Below, one piece after another: positions 1 through 8,959 of a DNA stretch of 13,630 nt. Source of the DNA: Triangularia verruculosa (lineage: Eukaryota; Ascomycota; Sordariomycetes; Sordariales; Podosporaceae); NCBI GenBank assembly GCA_033296885.1, contig MU864134.1, forward strand, positions 1 through 13,630, written 5' to 3'. A program made the translations under genes and the position numbers. Within the stretch, counting starts at the first letter, position 1; each line of letters starts with the position of its first letter. Under the pieces are notes generated by a model. It made no database searches and was not told the DNA's origin. It saw only the letters and a list, made by a program, of their open reading frames with translations.

Positions 1-304
1 CGGGAAGCAATTGGAAGACCGAAGGCCTATAAGAACTCGGCAACAAGCCCTGTTCACTGTGATAGTTTCTTTCCTTTAAGTTCAATCAATATACTAGTTC
101 ACCACATCTATTTCAGTGCCTCACAAGCCTTAATTGCAGTAATAACCTTCTATATTTGCAGGACGCCACTCCCTGCAACACATCTTCCTTCAGTGCCCGC
201 CCACTGTCGTATACTGCCGTCAAAATCTTCCTCACTCCCAGTGGACTGCGCCGATAGCTATCAAAGCCCTGTACTTGCAGGCCTCAATAGCACCTATTTC
301 AACA
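1..304. other. Flanking DNA without RIP; possible LINE-like remnant
   Basis: CA and TG dinucleotides are common here, unlike the following 13 kb, so this stretch escaped RIP or is single-copy. From about 146 a plus-strand frame (frame 2) is open and reads GRHSLQHIFLQCPP starting at 161. This faintly resembles the H-x3-4-C-P motif near the end of non-LTR retrotransposon (Tad-like) polyproteins, but the upstream cysteines of that motif are not evident and stops lie just upstream. By chance the same frame runs into the integrase frame of copy A. The LINE reading is a guess. The stretch could equally be host intergenic DNA or a gene end. Confidence 0.25.
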
Positions 305-1790
305 GAATATAACTTCTATAGAAGAATAAAAGTAGAAAGATATAAATTATACGGATTTTTAAAGTTATTATTAATAGTAAAATAACCGTAAAGTTCGGTA
401 TTAATAAATTTTATTACTAAACTATTAAAATCTAAGGATATAATTATAAGCGTTAAATATAATAATATCTTAATAATAATCGATAAGCTTACTAAATAAG
501 TATACTTTTTACCCTATAGGGAGACCTAGACGGCGGAATAATTAACGGATATAGTATTTCGGAACGTTATAGCAATATATATATAGCTAAGGGAATTTAT
601 TACGGATCGTAATACTAAGTTTATATCGAAGTTTTAAAAGGCTCTAATAAAGTAAGTAGGAGTAAAAAGTAAGGCGTCGTTAATATATTACCTATAGACG
701 GACGGCTAAACGGAGATGTTTAACTAGATTATAAAATAATATTTTCGGAATTATATTAATTTCGAATAGGATAATTAAATTAAATTACTATTAGCGGTAT
801 AACTTACGTATAATACGGTACTTATAAAGATAATAAAAATTATACTATTCTTTGCGAATTACAGTTTTAAGGCAGATTTACGGTAAGGATTAGAGGTAAA
901 GGTACCTAGGGCGGTAGTAAAGGTAGGGAAGTTATATATATTATATATTAAATTTAAGAAGGAACTTAAGTTCGTTTAGGAACGTATACGTAAGTACTAT
1001 AATATTAAACGGTTCGAGGAACTTTACTTAAAGAGGGAGGATAAAGTGTTTTTATTAATATATAATCTACGTATAAAGAGGTTTAGTAAGAAGTTAGACT
1101 ATAGAAGAGTGAGCCTATTTAAGGTTAAAAGAAAGATATCAGAGACGGTATATAAGCTGGAGTTACTTAGTACGATATATCTACAGTTATATACTTTTTA
1201 TATCTCACTTCTGGAACCCGTACTACCGGTAAATAAGGCTAATACCTAAAAGGTGGCGGAGGACGAAGAAAAAGAGTATAATATAGAAGAAGTACTGGAT
1301 TTATAGTTTAACGAAAGATAATTAAAATATTTAGTTAATTAATTAAATTACCCGGGTATAGATAATTCGTAGGAACTAGCAGTAAATTTAAATTACCCAG
1401 ATAAATTAAAAGAATTCTACCGGTAATACTTAAACCGACCTAAACTAATTAAAATACTAAAAAGTTCAGTACTTAGATTACGGAGTATACCTATAAATCT
1501 GGATATAAAGGAACTTCGACGGGAATCGAACCTGCACCTCCGATATAGTAGTCGACGTACTATACGTTATATTATAAAGTTAATAAATACCTAGGGACCT
1601 ACCTATAATTAGTATTATAAACCTCAACTACCTTAAGAAGTTAGAGGAGTTTTACCGGAGGAATCCTGACCGATTATAGGAGCAGGATTAGTTAATTAGT
1701 CGAAATTAGTAGAAAGTTCGAAAGTAATATTAAGATTAGAAGTGCTAATAGCCTTTTAATTTATAATACCGAAAGCGCTTAGTAATTAGG
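305..1790 (+). pseudogene. Copy A pol 3' fragment: integrase, GPY/F module, chromodomain
   Basis: Frame 2 carries a degraded integrase C-terminal half. The zinc-binding C-x2-C pair reads Y-x2-Y (308-319). The catalytic core has Asn instead of the first Asp (407-409), while the second Asp (605-607) and the Glu (713-715) remain with DD35E spacing. A residual open run at 1046-1249 covers the DNA-binding C-terminal module; it includes KKLDYRRVSLFKVKRKI, where GPF has become SLF. The chromodomain lies at about 1274-1432 (YNIEEVLDL, then YLVN-stop-LNYPG and S-stop-EL); both of its conserved Trp codons are TAG. In-frame stops are almost all TAG/TAA at expected Trp or Gln positions. The homologous open run in copy B is 7501-7785. 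This is a dead fragment. Confidence 0.9.
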
Positions 1791-1809
1791 CTTAGTTAAT
1801 TAAGGATTG

Positions 1810-1840
1810 CTCGCCTAGTAGATCTACAGGCTTGGGCGAG
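1810..1840. repeat. Inverted repeat with a 10-bp perfect palindrome
   Basis: CTCGCC (1810-1815) pairs with GGCGAG (1835-1840). Between them lies the perfect 10-bp palindrome GTAGATCTAC (1818-1827). It sits just before the G-rich tract of copy A's tail, and its function is unknown. Confidence 0.5.
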
Positions 1841-1848
1841 GGGGGCGC
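1834..1848 (+). other. G-rich tract, candidate polypurine tract of copy A
   Basis: The sequence GGGCGAGGGGGGCGC lies where an element's polypurine tract would be, downstream of the pol remnant. B's own tract (8945-8954) has a similar G-run. No LTR start (TGTCAC or its RIP derivative) follows, so the assignment is tentative. Confidence 0.35.
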
Positions 1849-1930
1849 TAAGGTATCCACTTCGTCCAACGACTCTATCCTCCGACGAAAGAGCTCTATA
1901 CCTTAGTTACGTATCGACTCGCGCTGTTTA

Positions 1931-1935
1931 CGTAG
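1931..1935. repeat. Target-site duplication of copy B, left
   Basis: CGTAG directly precedes the TGTCAC start of the 5' LTR and is repeated exactly after the 3' LTR at 9407-9411. Five bp is the usual duplication size for Ty3/gypsy integrases. The match fixes both element ends and shows that B is a single complete insertion. Confidence 0.93.
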
Positions 1936-2070
1936 TGTCACGGTCCTGACATAGGTGGGGCGCGGGGCGCACCACCAGCCAATCATTAGCATAGAACGAC
2001 AACCAGTAGGAGTTGGATCACCAGTGGATACCGGTGACCCAACGGAGCCAATCAAGAGGACAGGACAAGT

Positions 2071-2160
2071 GCTCAGTACGCTTAGGTACTGAGTAGAGTG
2101 AGCAGAATGCTTAGTATGCTCAGGGACTGAGTAGAGTGCTCAGTATACTCAGCTACTGAG
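2071..2160. repeat. Three imperfect palindromic repeats inside the LTR
   Basis: Three related units start at 2071, 2109 and 2138, each beginning GCTYAGTA and containing ACTGAG. The first forms a perfect 8-bp inverted repeat, CTCAGTAC (2072-2079) and GTACTGAG (2086-2093), around a 6-nt spacer. The same cluster, mutated, lies at about 9095-9184 in the 3' LTR. The cluster is about 30 bp upstream of the TATA box, so a role as enhancer or protein-binding sites is possible but unproven. Confidence 0.6.
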
Positions 2161-2186
2161 CCGACTAAGTATAGTAAAAAGAGGTC

Positions 2187-2194
2187 TATATATA
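2187..2194 (+). promoter_or_regulatory. TATA box of the 5' LTR promoter
   Basis: TATATATA sits about 250 bp into the LTR. It is unchanged in the 3' LTR (9211-9218) and present at a similar place in copy C's LTR, consistent with the U3 promoter. The transcription start is inferred to lie a few tens of bases downstream; I cannot place it. Confidence 0.55.
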
Positions 2195-2382
2195 CGGAGA
2201 AACTAGCTGGTGTAAATAGATAGTTCCGCAGTATATAATATAAGTCATAATCGTTAGTATCTTAGCTATTGTAATTAAAACAAGCTATTATTATACACTA
2301 TTTAGCTATACCGAACTAGGATTATTTAAAAGTATCTTTAATTAGTATCCCTTTTAAAGGTTCTAGATAAAGGTTCGTTATA

Positions 2383-2440
2383 TATTATATACTTACTTTA
2401 ACTCTATTATAAATAAGTTAAAGGTTACCTTACTACTACT
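2383..2440 (+). other. Leader between 5' LTR and gag; primer-binding site expected here
   Basis: The 58 bp match copy C's leader (10318-10374) in their first part, with B showing the T/A RIP forms. Reverse transcription priming should use the bases just after the LTR. I do not recognise complementarity to a specific tRNA 3' end (no TGG start), even in the better preserved copy C. Confidence 0.45.
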
Positions 2441-4510
2441 ATAGCCGACTAAGAGAACGTTCGCATAGGCGGCATTTCCGCTACTACGTTTACCGATAAG
2501 TAGGCCGCTACACCGGAACTTAGCACTTTCGATTAATTTCTCGTATATATTAAGGAGCTCGAGGAGAGAGCCTAGTAGGCCGAAGACTAGATCCTCATCG
2601 TTAGTGAAGGGAAGAAGTACGTAGTTAAGTTCCCGGTACCGGAGCGTTATAGTAGAAGGAAGGGAAAACTTAAAGGATTCTTAATCTAACTTAAGACTTA
2701 TTTTCGGTATTATCCGGATATATTCCCTACGGAGGAATCTAAAATATTATTTACCGTATTTAGGCTTAAGGATAGAGTACTAGTATAGTTCGAACCGGTT
2801 ATAAATGACTATTACGAAATAAAGGCCGATAACTGTAAGGATATTATAGTTAAGTATTTTCGTAGTTACCGGAGGTTCGAAGTTAAGATTAAAGAAGTAT
2901 TTAGGGAATACGACGAAGTACAGTGTATCTAGGAGCGACTTTCAGGACTATAGTAGACTTGCTTAATAGCCGATTACGCTACTTTATTTAAAACCGATAG
3001 CCTATGTAGCGAAATTAACGATAAGGGGCTAATATAGTTATTTTATAATAGCTTTAAGGAAGAAGTAAAGGATAAGTTATATAAAAAAAAGAGATCCGAT
3101 ACTATAGATAAGTATATTGCTATAGTTATATATATCGATAATCGATAGTTCTAGTGCTGTAAAGAGAAGAAGGGTACCCGAGGATTATAAAGTACTTACC
3201 GTTTAAACGATAAAAAAAGACGATAGTACCTTAGCACTAGTTACTCCGGAACTACCTATATAGGGCCTATAAAAGTTAACGCGGTTTAACGGTAAGTACC
3301 TTAAGACCAGGGCTAAGGTAAGGGCAACCTTAAATACTTTAACTATAGAAAGATAGGTTACTTTAAAAAGGATTATCGGGTACCTAAATAACTTAAGTAG
3401 AAGAAGGAGGTCGTAATAGCTACTATATTAGGAGGCGTAAAGGTTATCGAAATCGTAGTAGTCGAGTGTAAAGAGGAAGACTACTAGCTCGAGGAGAGAC
3501 AGCTAGTAGGGCATTAGTTCCAGGAATTTACGGAAAATCTAAAACGGCTTAAAGATAAATATTAAGAAGTAAACGTATAGTTCCGGGAGCTATAGAAGAT
3601 AGTTACAGAGGAGACTAAGTATTCGAACCCGGCACTACTTAACGGATTTACGCGGTAGGTTATACCAGAAACTAAGTATAAGCAGTACCGCAATACAGTA
3701 TTACAGCGGACCTATAAAATAAGTAAATTTATATTTAAAAGTTAGGAAAAGTTCTAGGAGGATAAGAAGATCGCTAGTATAGGGCTTACGTAGGAGCTTA
3801 GATAAATACCTTAGTACCGGTAGTATAAGTTACGCGAGGGAGATATAATATAATTATATCCTAGATACCTAGAGTATAGGAGGATACCTTGGTTCCAGTA
3901 TATTATATACGGTTATATAGAGTACTACTAAAGCAAAGCTCTTTAAAGATACTAGCTAGTACGGCAGGTAGGAAAGGACGGAAATCCCAGGCCGGTTATA
4001 AAGACTATAGCCAGGTAAAGTCGATAATAGGAGGAATTGGACGACTATTTCCTATAGAAGTAGGGAGACCTAGTAGGACTAGATAAGGGACTCTAGGTTA
4101 TATAGTTTATATTTAGGTATATAAGATACTACTTCGAGTAGGTAATAGACTAAGGAAAGAATACCGCCGATAAAAGAGAATTTGGATTAACGTAATATAA
4201 GAGTCCGGATTACGCCTTTTACCTATAAGTAAAGGCTAGACAGTACTATGAAACTAAGGCCGAAGCTAGGGCCGAGGAGTAAAAGGTATGTAATAGGAGG
4301 AGGACTCGATAAGGTATTAAAGACGGAAGGTAGGAAAAGGCCTAGAAATAATAGTTAGCTAAGTTTGCGTTACTAATTAACTCGAAGTAGGAGGACGCTC
4401 TTAAAGTATAATAATGCTTAGGAAACGACTTACGGCCCTTCGCGGGGGCCGTTAACCTCTAAGGGACTATAAACGGCACCGTCGGAAGTACCGGAAGAAA
4501 AAGAAGGTGT
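2441..4510 (+). pseudogene. Copy B gag (long nucleocapsid polyprotein), RIP-inactivated
   Basis: Frame 2, about 690 codons. The presumed start is ATA (2441), the RIP form of ATG, aligned with ATA at 10375 in copy C. The Gag capsid-like domain spans about 2600-3170, for example KGKLKGFLI-stop-LKTYFRYYPD and LFYNSFKEEVKDKLY. A CCHC zinc knuckle follows at 3335-3376 with all four ligands now Tyr. Downstream comes a long charged linker, then a conserved cluster around RRIPWFQ (3857-3928) and a basic, formerly Gln-rich tail ending near LRPFAGAVNL (4411-4460). Stops are TAG/TAA at Trp/Gln positions. In its family Gag forms the virus-like particle and binds element RNA. The end is not exact: pol begins in the -1 frame around 4500. 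Confidence 0.85.
3335..3376 (+). other. Degenerate CCHC zinc knuckle of copy B Gag
   Basis: It reads YFNYRKIGYFKKDY in frame 2. The spacing equals C-x2-C-x4-H-x4-C, but every ligand is Tyr (TAC, TAT, TAC, TAT). TGY to TAY and CAY to TAY are both single RIP transitions. The same four replacements occur in copy C. Nucleic-acid binding by this knuckle would be lost. Confidence 0.85.
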
Positions 4511-7500
4511 AGAATAACGACTTAATACTAGTTAACGAGATTATTATTATATAGGGCGGAGGCGGAAAGAAAGATAAGCGTCTCCGGGTTATAACGTACT
4601 AGAAAAGGCTCTAAGTATTAGCGTTAGTAGATAGAAGTGTAGAAGTTAATTTAATTTTATTATAATTTATATATTAAGTTAGAATACTATAGAAAGAAAA
4701 GAAGGAATAGGTTATCGTTAAAGGACTATTTAGGATTTAGAAAGTTTATAGAAAAACATTACCCTTAAATATTATAATCGAAGGGAAAATAATCTTAGTT
4801 ATATTTGATATTATAGATATAGGACTATTAAAGGATATAATCCTCGGGTATTTATAATATAAGGATTATAACCTAGATATCGATTAGAAGGATAATAGTT
4901 ATTTACGACCGAAGGAAGATCAGAAGTATTTAATTAACGATAGGAGATTAGGGGTACGATTGGAGCAGCGTACGGGATAAATACCCTCTACGGTACTACT
5001 ATAAGGAGTATAAAAAATAATAGTATACTCCGTTAATATAGGCGGTAAGATCGAAGAAATAAGGTTAACGACGTTAGTAGAAATATTGGAGGTTAATAAG
5101 TACGCTTATTATAATAATGTAGAGAAAGGCGAAAAAAAAGCGGTACCGATAGAATATTAAAGATATCTAGCTTTTACGGTTAAATATTTAAAGGGACTTT
5201 TAAAGTAAAGACCGTAGGACTATAAAATTAAGTTAAAAGAAGGAATTAAATTATAGTTATTTAAGGTTTACTATATTAACGATAAATAAAGTAAAAAATT
5301 ACGGAAGTATTTAAACGAGAATTTAAAGAGGGGATATATTAGAGAGTCTATATCGTTAGTAAGATACTCTGTATTCTTTGTACCAAAGAAGGACGGTAAT
5401 TTATAACTATATATAGATTACCGCTAGTTAAATAATAAAATAGTAAAAAATAGTTACCCGCTATTACTAATATTTAAATTACGGAGTTAACTAGCTAAGG
5501 CGTAATAATTTATACGCTTAAATATATTTATCGGGTATACTTATATACGGATTAAGGAAAAAGATAAATAGAAGATAGCGTTTTATATATCCTATAGTTA
5601 TTTCGAGTATCTCGTAATACTATTTAGGCTTATTAATACGCCCGCGACGTTCTAATCTCTCGTCGACTATATAATCCGGAAATACCTCGATAAAATAGTA
5701 GTATACTATCTCGACGACGTTTTTATTTACTTATATACTTTAAAGGAGTATAAGCGTTACGTATAAGAGATATTCGACGTGTTATACGAAGCCGGACTTT
5801 TAATAAATAAAGAGAAGAGTGAGTTTTATATATAAAAGATAGTATATTTAGGATATTTAATATCGCTAGGTAAGGTTTGTATAGAACCTAGGAAAATTAC
5901 AGTAGTTAAGGATTAACCTACGCTGTAATTATAGATATATGTTAAAGAGTTTTTAAGGTTTACTAATTTCTATTGGATATTTATCCGGGGGTACGCGGGT
6001 ATTGCGTATCTATTTAATTACTTAACTAAGAAGGACGTGGAGTTCCGGTAAGGGTAGGAAGAAGAGTAGGCTTTTTAGGAGCTAAAAAAGGCTATTTTAA
6101 AGGACCCGGTATTTAAATTATTAGACCCTAGTTAACCATTTAAGGTCGAAGTTGATATATTAAATTATACGATTAGAGGATAATTAGGCTAGCGAGACGA
6201 GGACGGAAAGCTATATCCGGTAGCCTTCTTTTCGAAGAAGCTAGAGGGGGCTTGTTAAAATTATTTAATTTACGATAAAGAACTATTTATTATTATCAAA
6301 ATATTCGAAGAATAAAAGCTATACTTTAGTAATATTAATTACGAAGTATAGGTTTATACGGATTATAAGAATTTACGATATTTTACTATTACGAAGGTCC
6401 TTAACGTACGGTAAACCCGATAGTTAAAGTTTCTTTCGGAATTTAATTTTTAGATTAATTATAAGAAGGGTTCAGAGAATGTTAGAATAGACGTATTTAA
6501 CCGGCGAGCCGACTACTATAAGGATATACCTAGGGAGTTACTACCATTACTTAAGGAAACGCCGGAAGGTACCCTTAAGTATCTACTTTAGCCGTAGATA
6601 AAGTGTTATATAGTATATCGTAAGTAAGCTATTTTTAGTAAGTATTAAAGGAAAATAGGGAACGATATTATAGAGTAATACTGGCAGGAAGAGCTGGAGC
6701 TGTAGGGTATCTAGAAAGATAGTTAGGGACGACTATAGTATAAGAACCGGGCTTACGTAGAGCTAGGTACTAGGAAGGTATTGGTAATAGAAATCTACGG
6801 GTCGAAGTTCGGGGGATATATAGGGATTATAAAAACTATAGAGAAGATTAAGTAGTACTTTAACTAGCTAAAGATCAAAGATAACGTTAAAGAAGTTATT
6901 TAGTTATATTATACGTGCGAGAGAATTAAGGTTGCGAGGTATAAGCCTTATAGATTTCTAGAGCTACTATTAGTAGTAGAACGACTATAGAGTTTAATTA
7001 TAATAGATTTTATTACTAAATTACTAAAGTCTAGGGATATAGTAACCAGCGTTAAATATAATAGTATATTAACGGTAATCGATAGGCTTACTAAGTAAGT
7101 ATACTTCTTGCTTTATAAGGAGACCTAGTCGGCAGAGTAATTAGCGGATATAGTATTACGGTATGTTATATTAATATATATATAGCCGAGGGAGTTTATT
7201 ATAGACCGCGATACTAAGTTTATATCGAAGTTTTAGAGAGCGTTAATAATAAGATTAGGGGTGAAAAATAAAGCGTCTTCGGCTTACTACCCTTAGATAG
7301 ACGGTTAGACGGAACGGCTTAACTAAATCGTAGAATAGTATCTATAGAATTATATCAATTTCGAACAGGACAACTAGGTTAAACTATTATCTACAGTACA
7401 ATTAATATATAATATATCGCCAATAAAAACGATAAAAGTCACGCTTTTCTTCGCGAACTACGGATATAAGGTAGACCTATACCAAGGACCTAATATAGAG

Positions 7501-8499
7501 GTGCCTAGGGCTACGGTTAAGGCAAATAAATTATATATATTCTATAATAAGCTTAAGGAAGAACTAGAATTTATAAAAAAAAGGATACGGAAATACTATA
7601 ATTTTAAAAAGCTCGAAGGACCTCGCTTTAAAGGGGGGGATATAGTATTCCTTTCTATACGTAATTTATATATTAAGAGACCTAGTAAAAAGCTAGACTA
7701 TAGGAGAGTGGGCCTATTCAAGGTTAAGAGGAAGATATCGGAGACGGTATTCGAATTAGAGCTACCTAATATAATATATCTATAATTATACACTTTTTAT
7801 ATTTCACTTTTAGAACCTGTACTACCAGTAAATAAGGCTAATACCTAAAAAGTAGCGGAGGACGAAGAAAAAAAGTACGATATAAAAGAAGTACTAAATT
7901 TACAGTTTAATAAAGGTTAATTAGAATATTTAATTAGCTAACTAGATTACTTAGCTATAAATAATTTATAGGAATTATTGATAAATCTAAATTACTTAGG
8001 TAAATTAAAAAAGTTCTACCGGCGATACCTAGATTAATCTAAATTAATTAAAATACCAAAAAATTCAGTACCTAGATTATGGGATATACCTATAAATCTA
8101 GATACTAAAGAACCTCGACGGAAATTAAACCCGTATTTCCGATGTAATAGTCGACGTACTATATACTATACTATAAGGTTAGTAAATACCTAAGGACCTA
8201 CCTATAATTAACGTTACGTACCTTAATTACCGTAAGAAGTGGAAAGCGTACTACCGGCGGTACCCTAACCGGCTAAGAAGGAAGGACTATTAAAACCAGG
8301 ATCTAGTAGGAAGTCGGAGGGCTAGTCGAGGCCTAGGGAGGAATCTAAAGCGAGAGGATTCTACGGAGTAGCGTCCCTGGCGGTAGGCCGAGGGGAGGCT
8401 CCGGAGGAAGGGTCCAGTAGAATAGTAGTAAAGGAGGATTACGCTTCCTTTTACTTTAAATCTTTAATTAACCGCTTTTTGCGAACCGCTATATAATGA
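4498..8499 (+). pseudogene. Copy B pol: protease, RT, RNase H, integrase, chromodomain
   Basis: Frame 1, about 1334 codons, ending at TAA/TGA (8494-8499). Protease: ALVDRSVEVNLI with the Asp at 4630, then the ILG and NLDID region (4837-4885). RT: VPKKDG at 5380-5397; motif A has Asn for the catalytic Asp (5521-5523); YLDD is intact at 5707-5718. RNase H has an Asp at 6154. The integrase HHCC reads Tyr (6796), Tyr (6817), Tyr (6907), Cys (6916). The DD35E triad is intact at Asp 7006, Asp 7204 and Glu 7312. The GPY/F module lies at about 7680-7780 within the longest open run (7501-7785). The chromodomain (about 7873-8036) has both Trp codons changed to TAG. Many in-frame stops, few or no frameshifts. 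The exact start of pol is inferred. Confidence 0.92.
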
Positions 8500-8959
8500 A
8501 ATTTAGTAATTAAAGTATAACGCTAAGTATCTACTCGTATAAGCTTCGAAGTAACTTATAGTAGGGTTATGCGAACTTTCTACTCTTTAGCGTCTAACTT
8601 CTCTTTTTAACGGCGAAGAGAGGCGGTTATAGTAAGTGTAAAACCCAGGATGTCGCAATCGGTATGACCAGAGTAAAGATAATTACTATATTTAGTTGAA
8701 CGATTAAAAACGCGATAATTAGTAAAGTTAAGGGTCTTATAGGAGGTATAAAAAAGCATTTCTTTGCTAAAGATAAACGCTATAATCGTAAAGTTCCGGC
8801 GTCGCTCGGTATTAGTAAAATCGTACAGCGAGGTTTTCTTAATACGGTTAGATATAATAAAAGATAACGAGAAAAGGGAGAACGAAGACTTATGTAGTAT
8901 TAATAAAAGAGAAGCAAAGAGCTAGGCCGACGGGGCTTCAGCCTGAAGGGGGAGCATTA
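8500..8959 (+). other. 3' untranslated region of copy B
   Basis: About 460 bp between the pol stop and the 3' LTR. The sequence is RIP-like and AT-rich, with no recognisable domain on either strand and no convincing similarity to 9412-9877. It ends in the purine tract. It is long for a gypsy element, and I see nothing else in it. Confidence 0.6.
8945..8954 (+). other. Polypurine tract of copy B
   Basis: GAAGGGGGAG lies 5 bp before the 3' LTR start (8960). This is the position expected for the plus-strand primer of reverse transcription. Its unbroken G-run survived because RIP here acts on CA/TG contexts. Confidence 0.65.

Larger units (their letters stand above)
305..1848 (+). mobile_element. 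Copy A: 5'-truncated, RIP-degraded Ty3/gypsy chromovirus fragment
   Basis: From about 305 the sequence aligns with copy B from about 6904 onward (integrase zinc-binding region) and stays alignable to about 1660 (B about 8270). The LTR, gag, protease, RT and RNase H are missing on the left, where the element abuts DNA without RIP. The extreme 3' part (1661-1848) no longer matches B, so A belongs to a related subfamily or is older. A's own 3' LTR cannot be recognised. Copy B inserted into DNA just downstream of A, or into A's own 3' end. Confidence is high for the element type and moderate for the right boundary. Confidence 0.85.
1661..1935. other. Diverged 3' tail of copy A and insertion-site DNA
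   Basis: After about 1660 similarity to B's pol tail fades. Up to about 1790 the sequence is RIP-like; from about 1800 it is GC-richer and again holds CA and TG. It contains a palindrome (1810-1840) and a G-rich tract (1834-1848), then about 85 bp without a recognisable feature before the target site of copy B. It may be A's 3' untranslated region plus the start of A's 3' LTR, but no second LTR copy is present in the window to confirm this. Confidence 0.4.
1936..2382 (+). repeat. 5' LTR of copy B (447 bp)
   Basis: It starts TGTCACGG and ends GTTATA, the RIP form of the GTCACA that ends the 3' LTR. It aligns without gaps to 8960-9406. By hand I count about 65 differences, all C/T or G/A. In its first 225 bp this copy keeps C and G while the 3' LTR has T and A. 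Beyond about 2160 the situation reverses. It contains an internal palindromic repeat cluster (2071-2160) and a TATA box (2187-2194). Confidence 0.95.

Noticed and set aside
146..1050. Fusion gene of the left flank with the integrase
   Set aside because: The frames agree across about 305, but stops follow within a few dozen codons and one in three junctions would be in frame by chance.
1046..1249. Possible small independent gene
   Set aside because: It is the residual open stretch of copy A's integrase C-terminal module, in frame with the rest of the fragment; the same holds for 7501-7785 in copy B.
2071..2160. CRISPR-like array
   Set aside because: The units are imperfect, contiguous palindromic repeats inside an LTR, without spacers or cas genes, in eukaryote-type DNA.
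3889..4086. Plus-strand open frame of 65 codons
   Set aside because: It starts out of frame inside copy B gag (frame 1 against gag frame 2) and does not correspond to the conserved frame seen in copy C.
8500..8959. Match between B's 3' untranslated region and 9412-9877
   Set aside because: Both contain AACCCAGG and similar short words, but I could not extend any alignment; the shared words fit TA- and CG-rich RIP composition.
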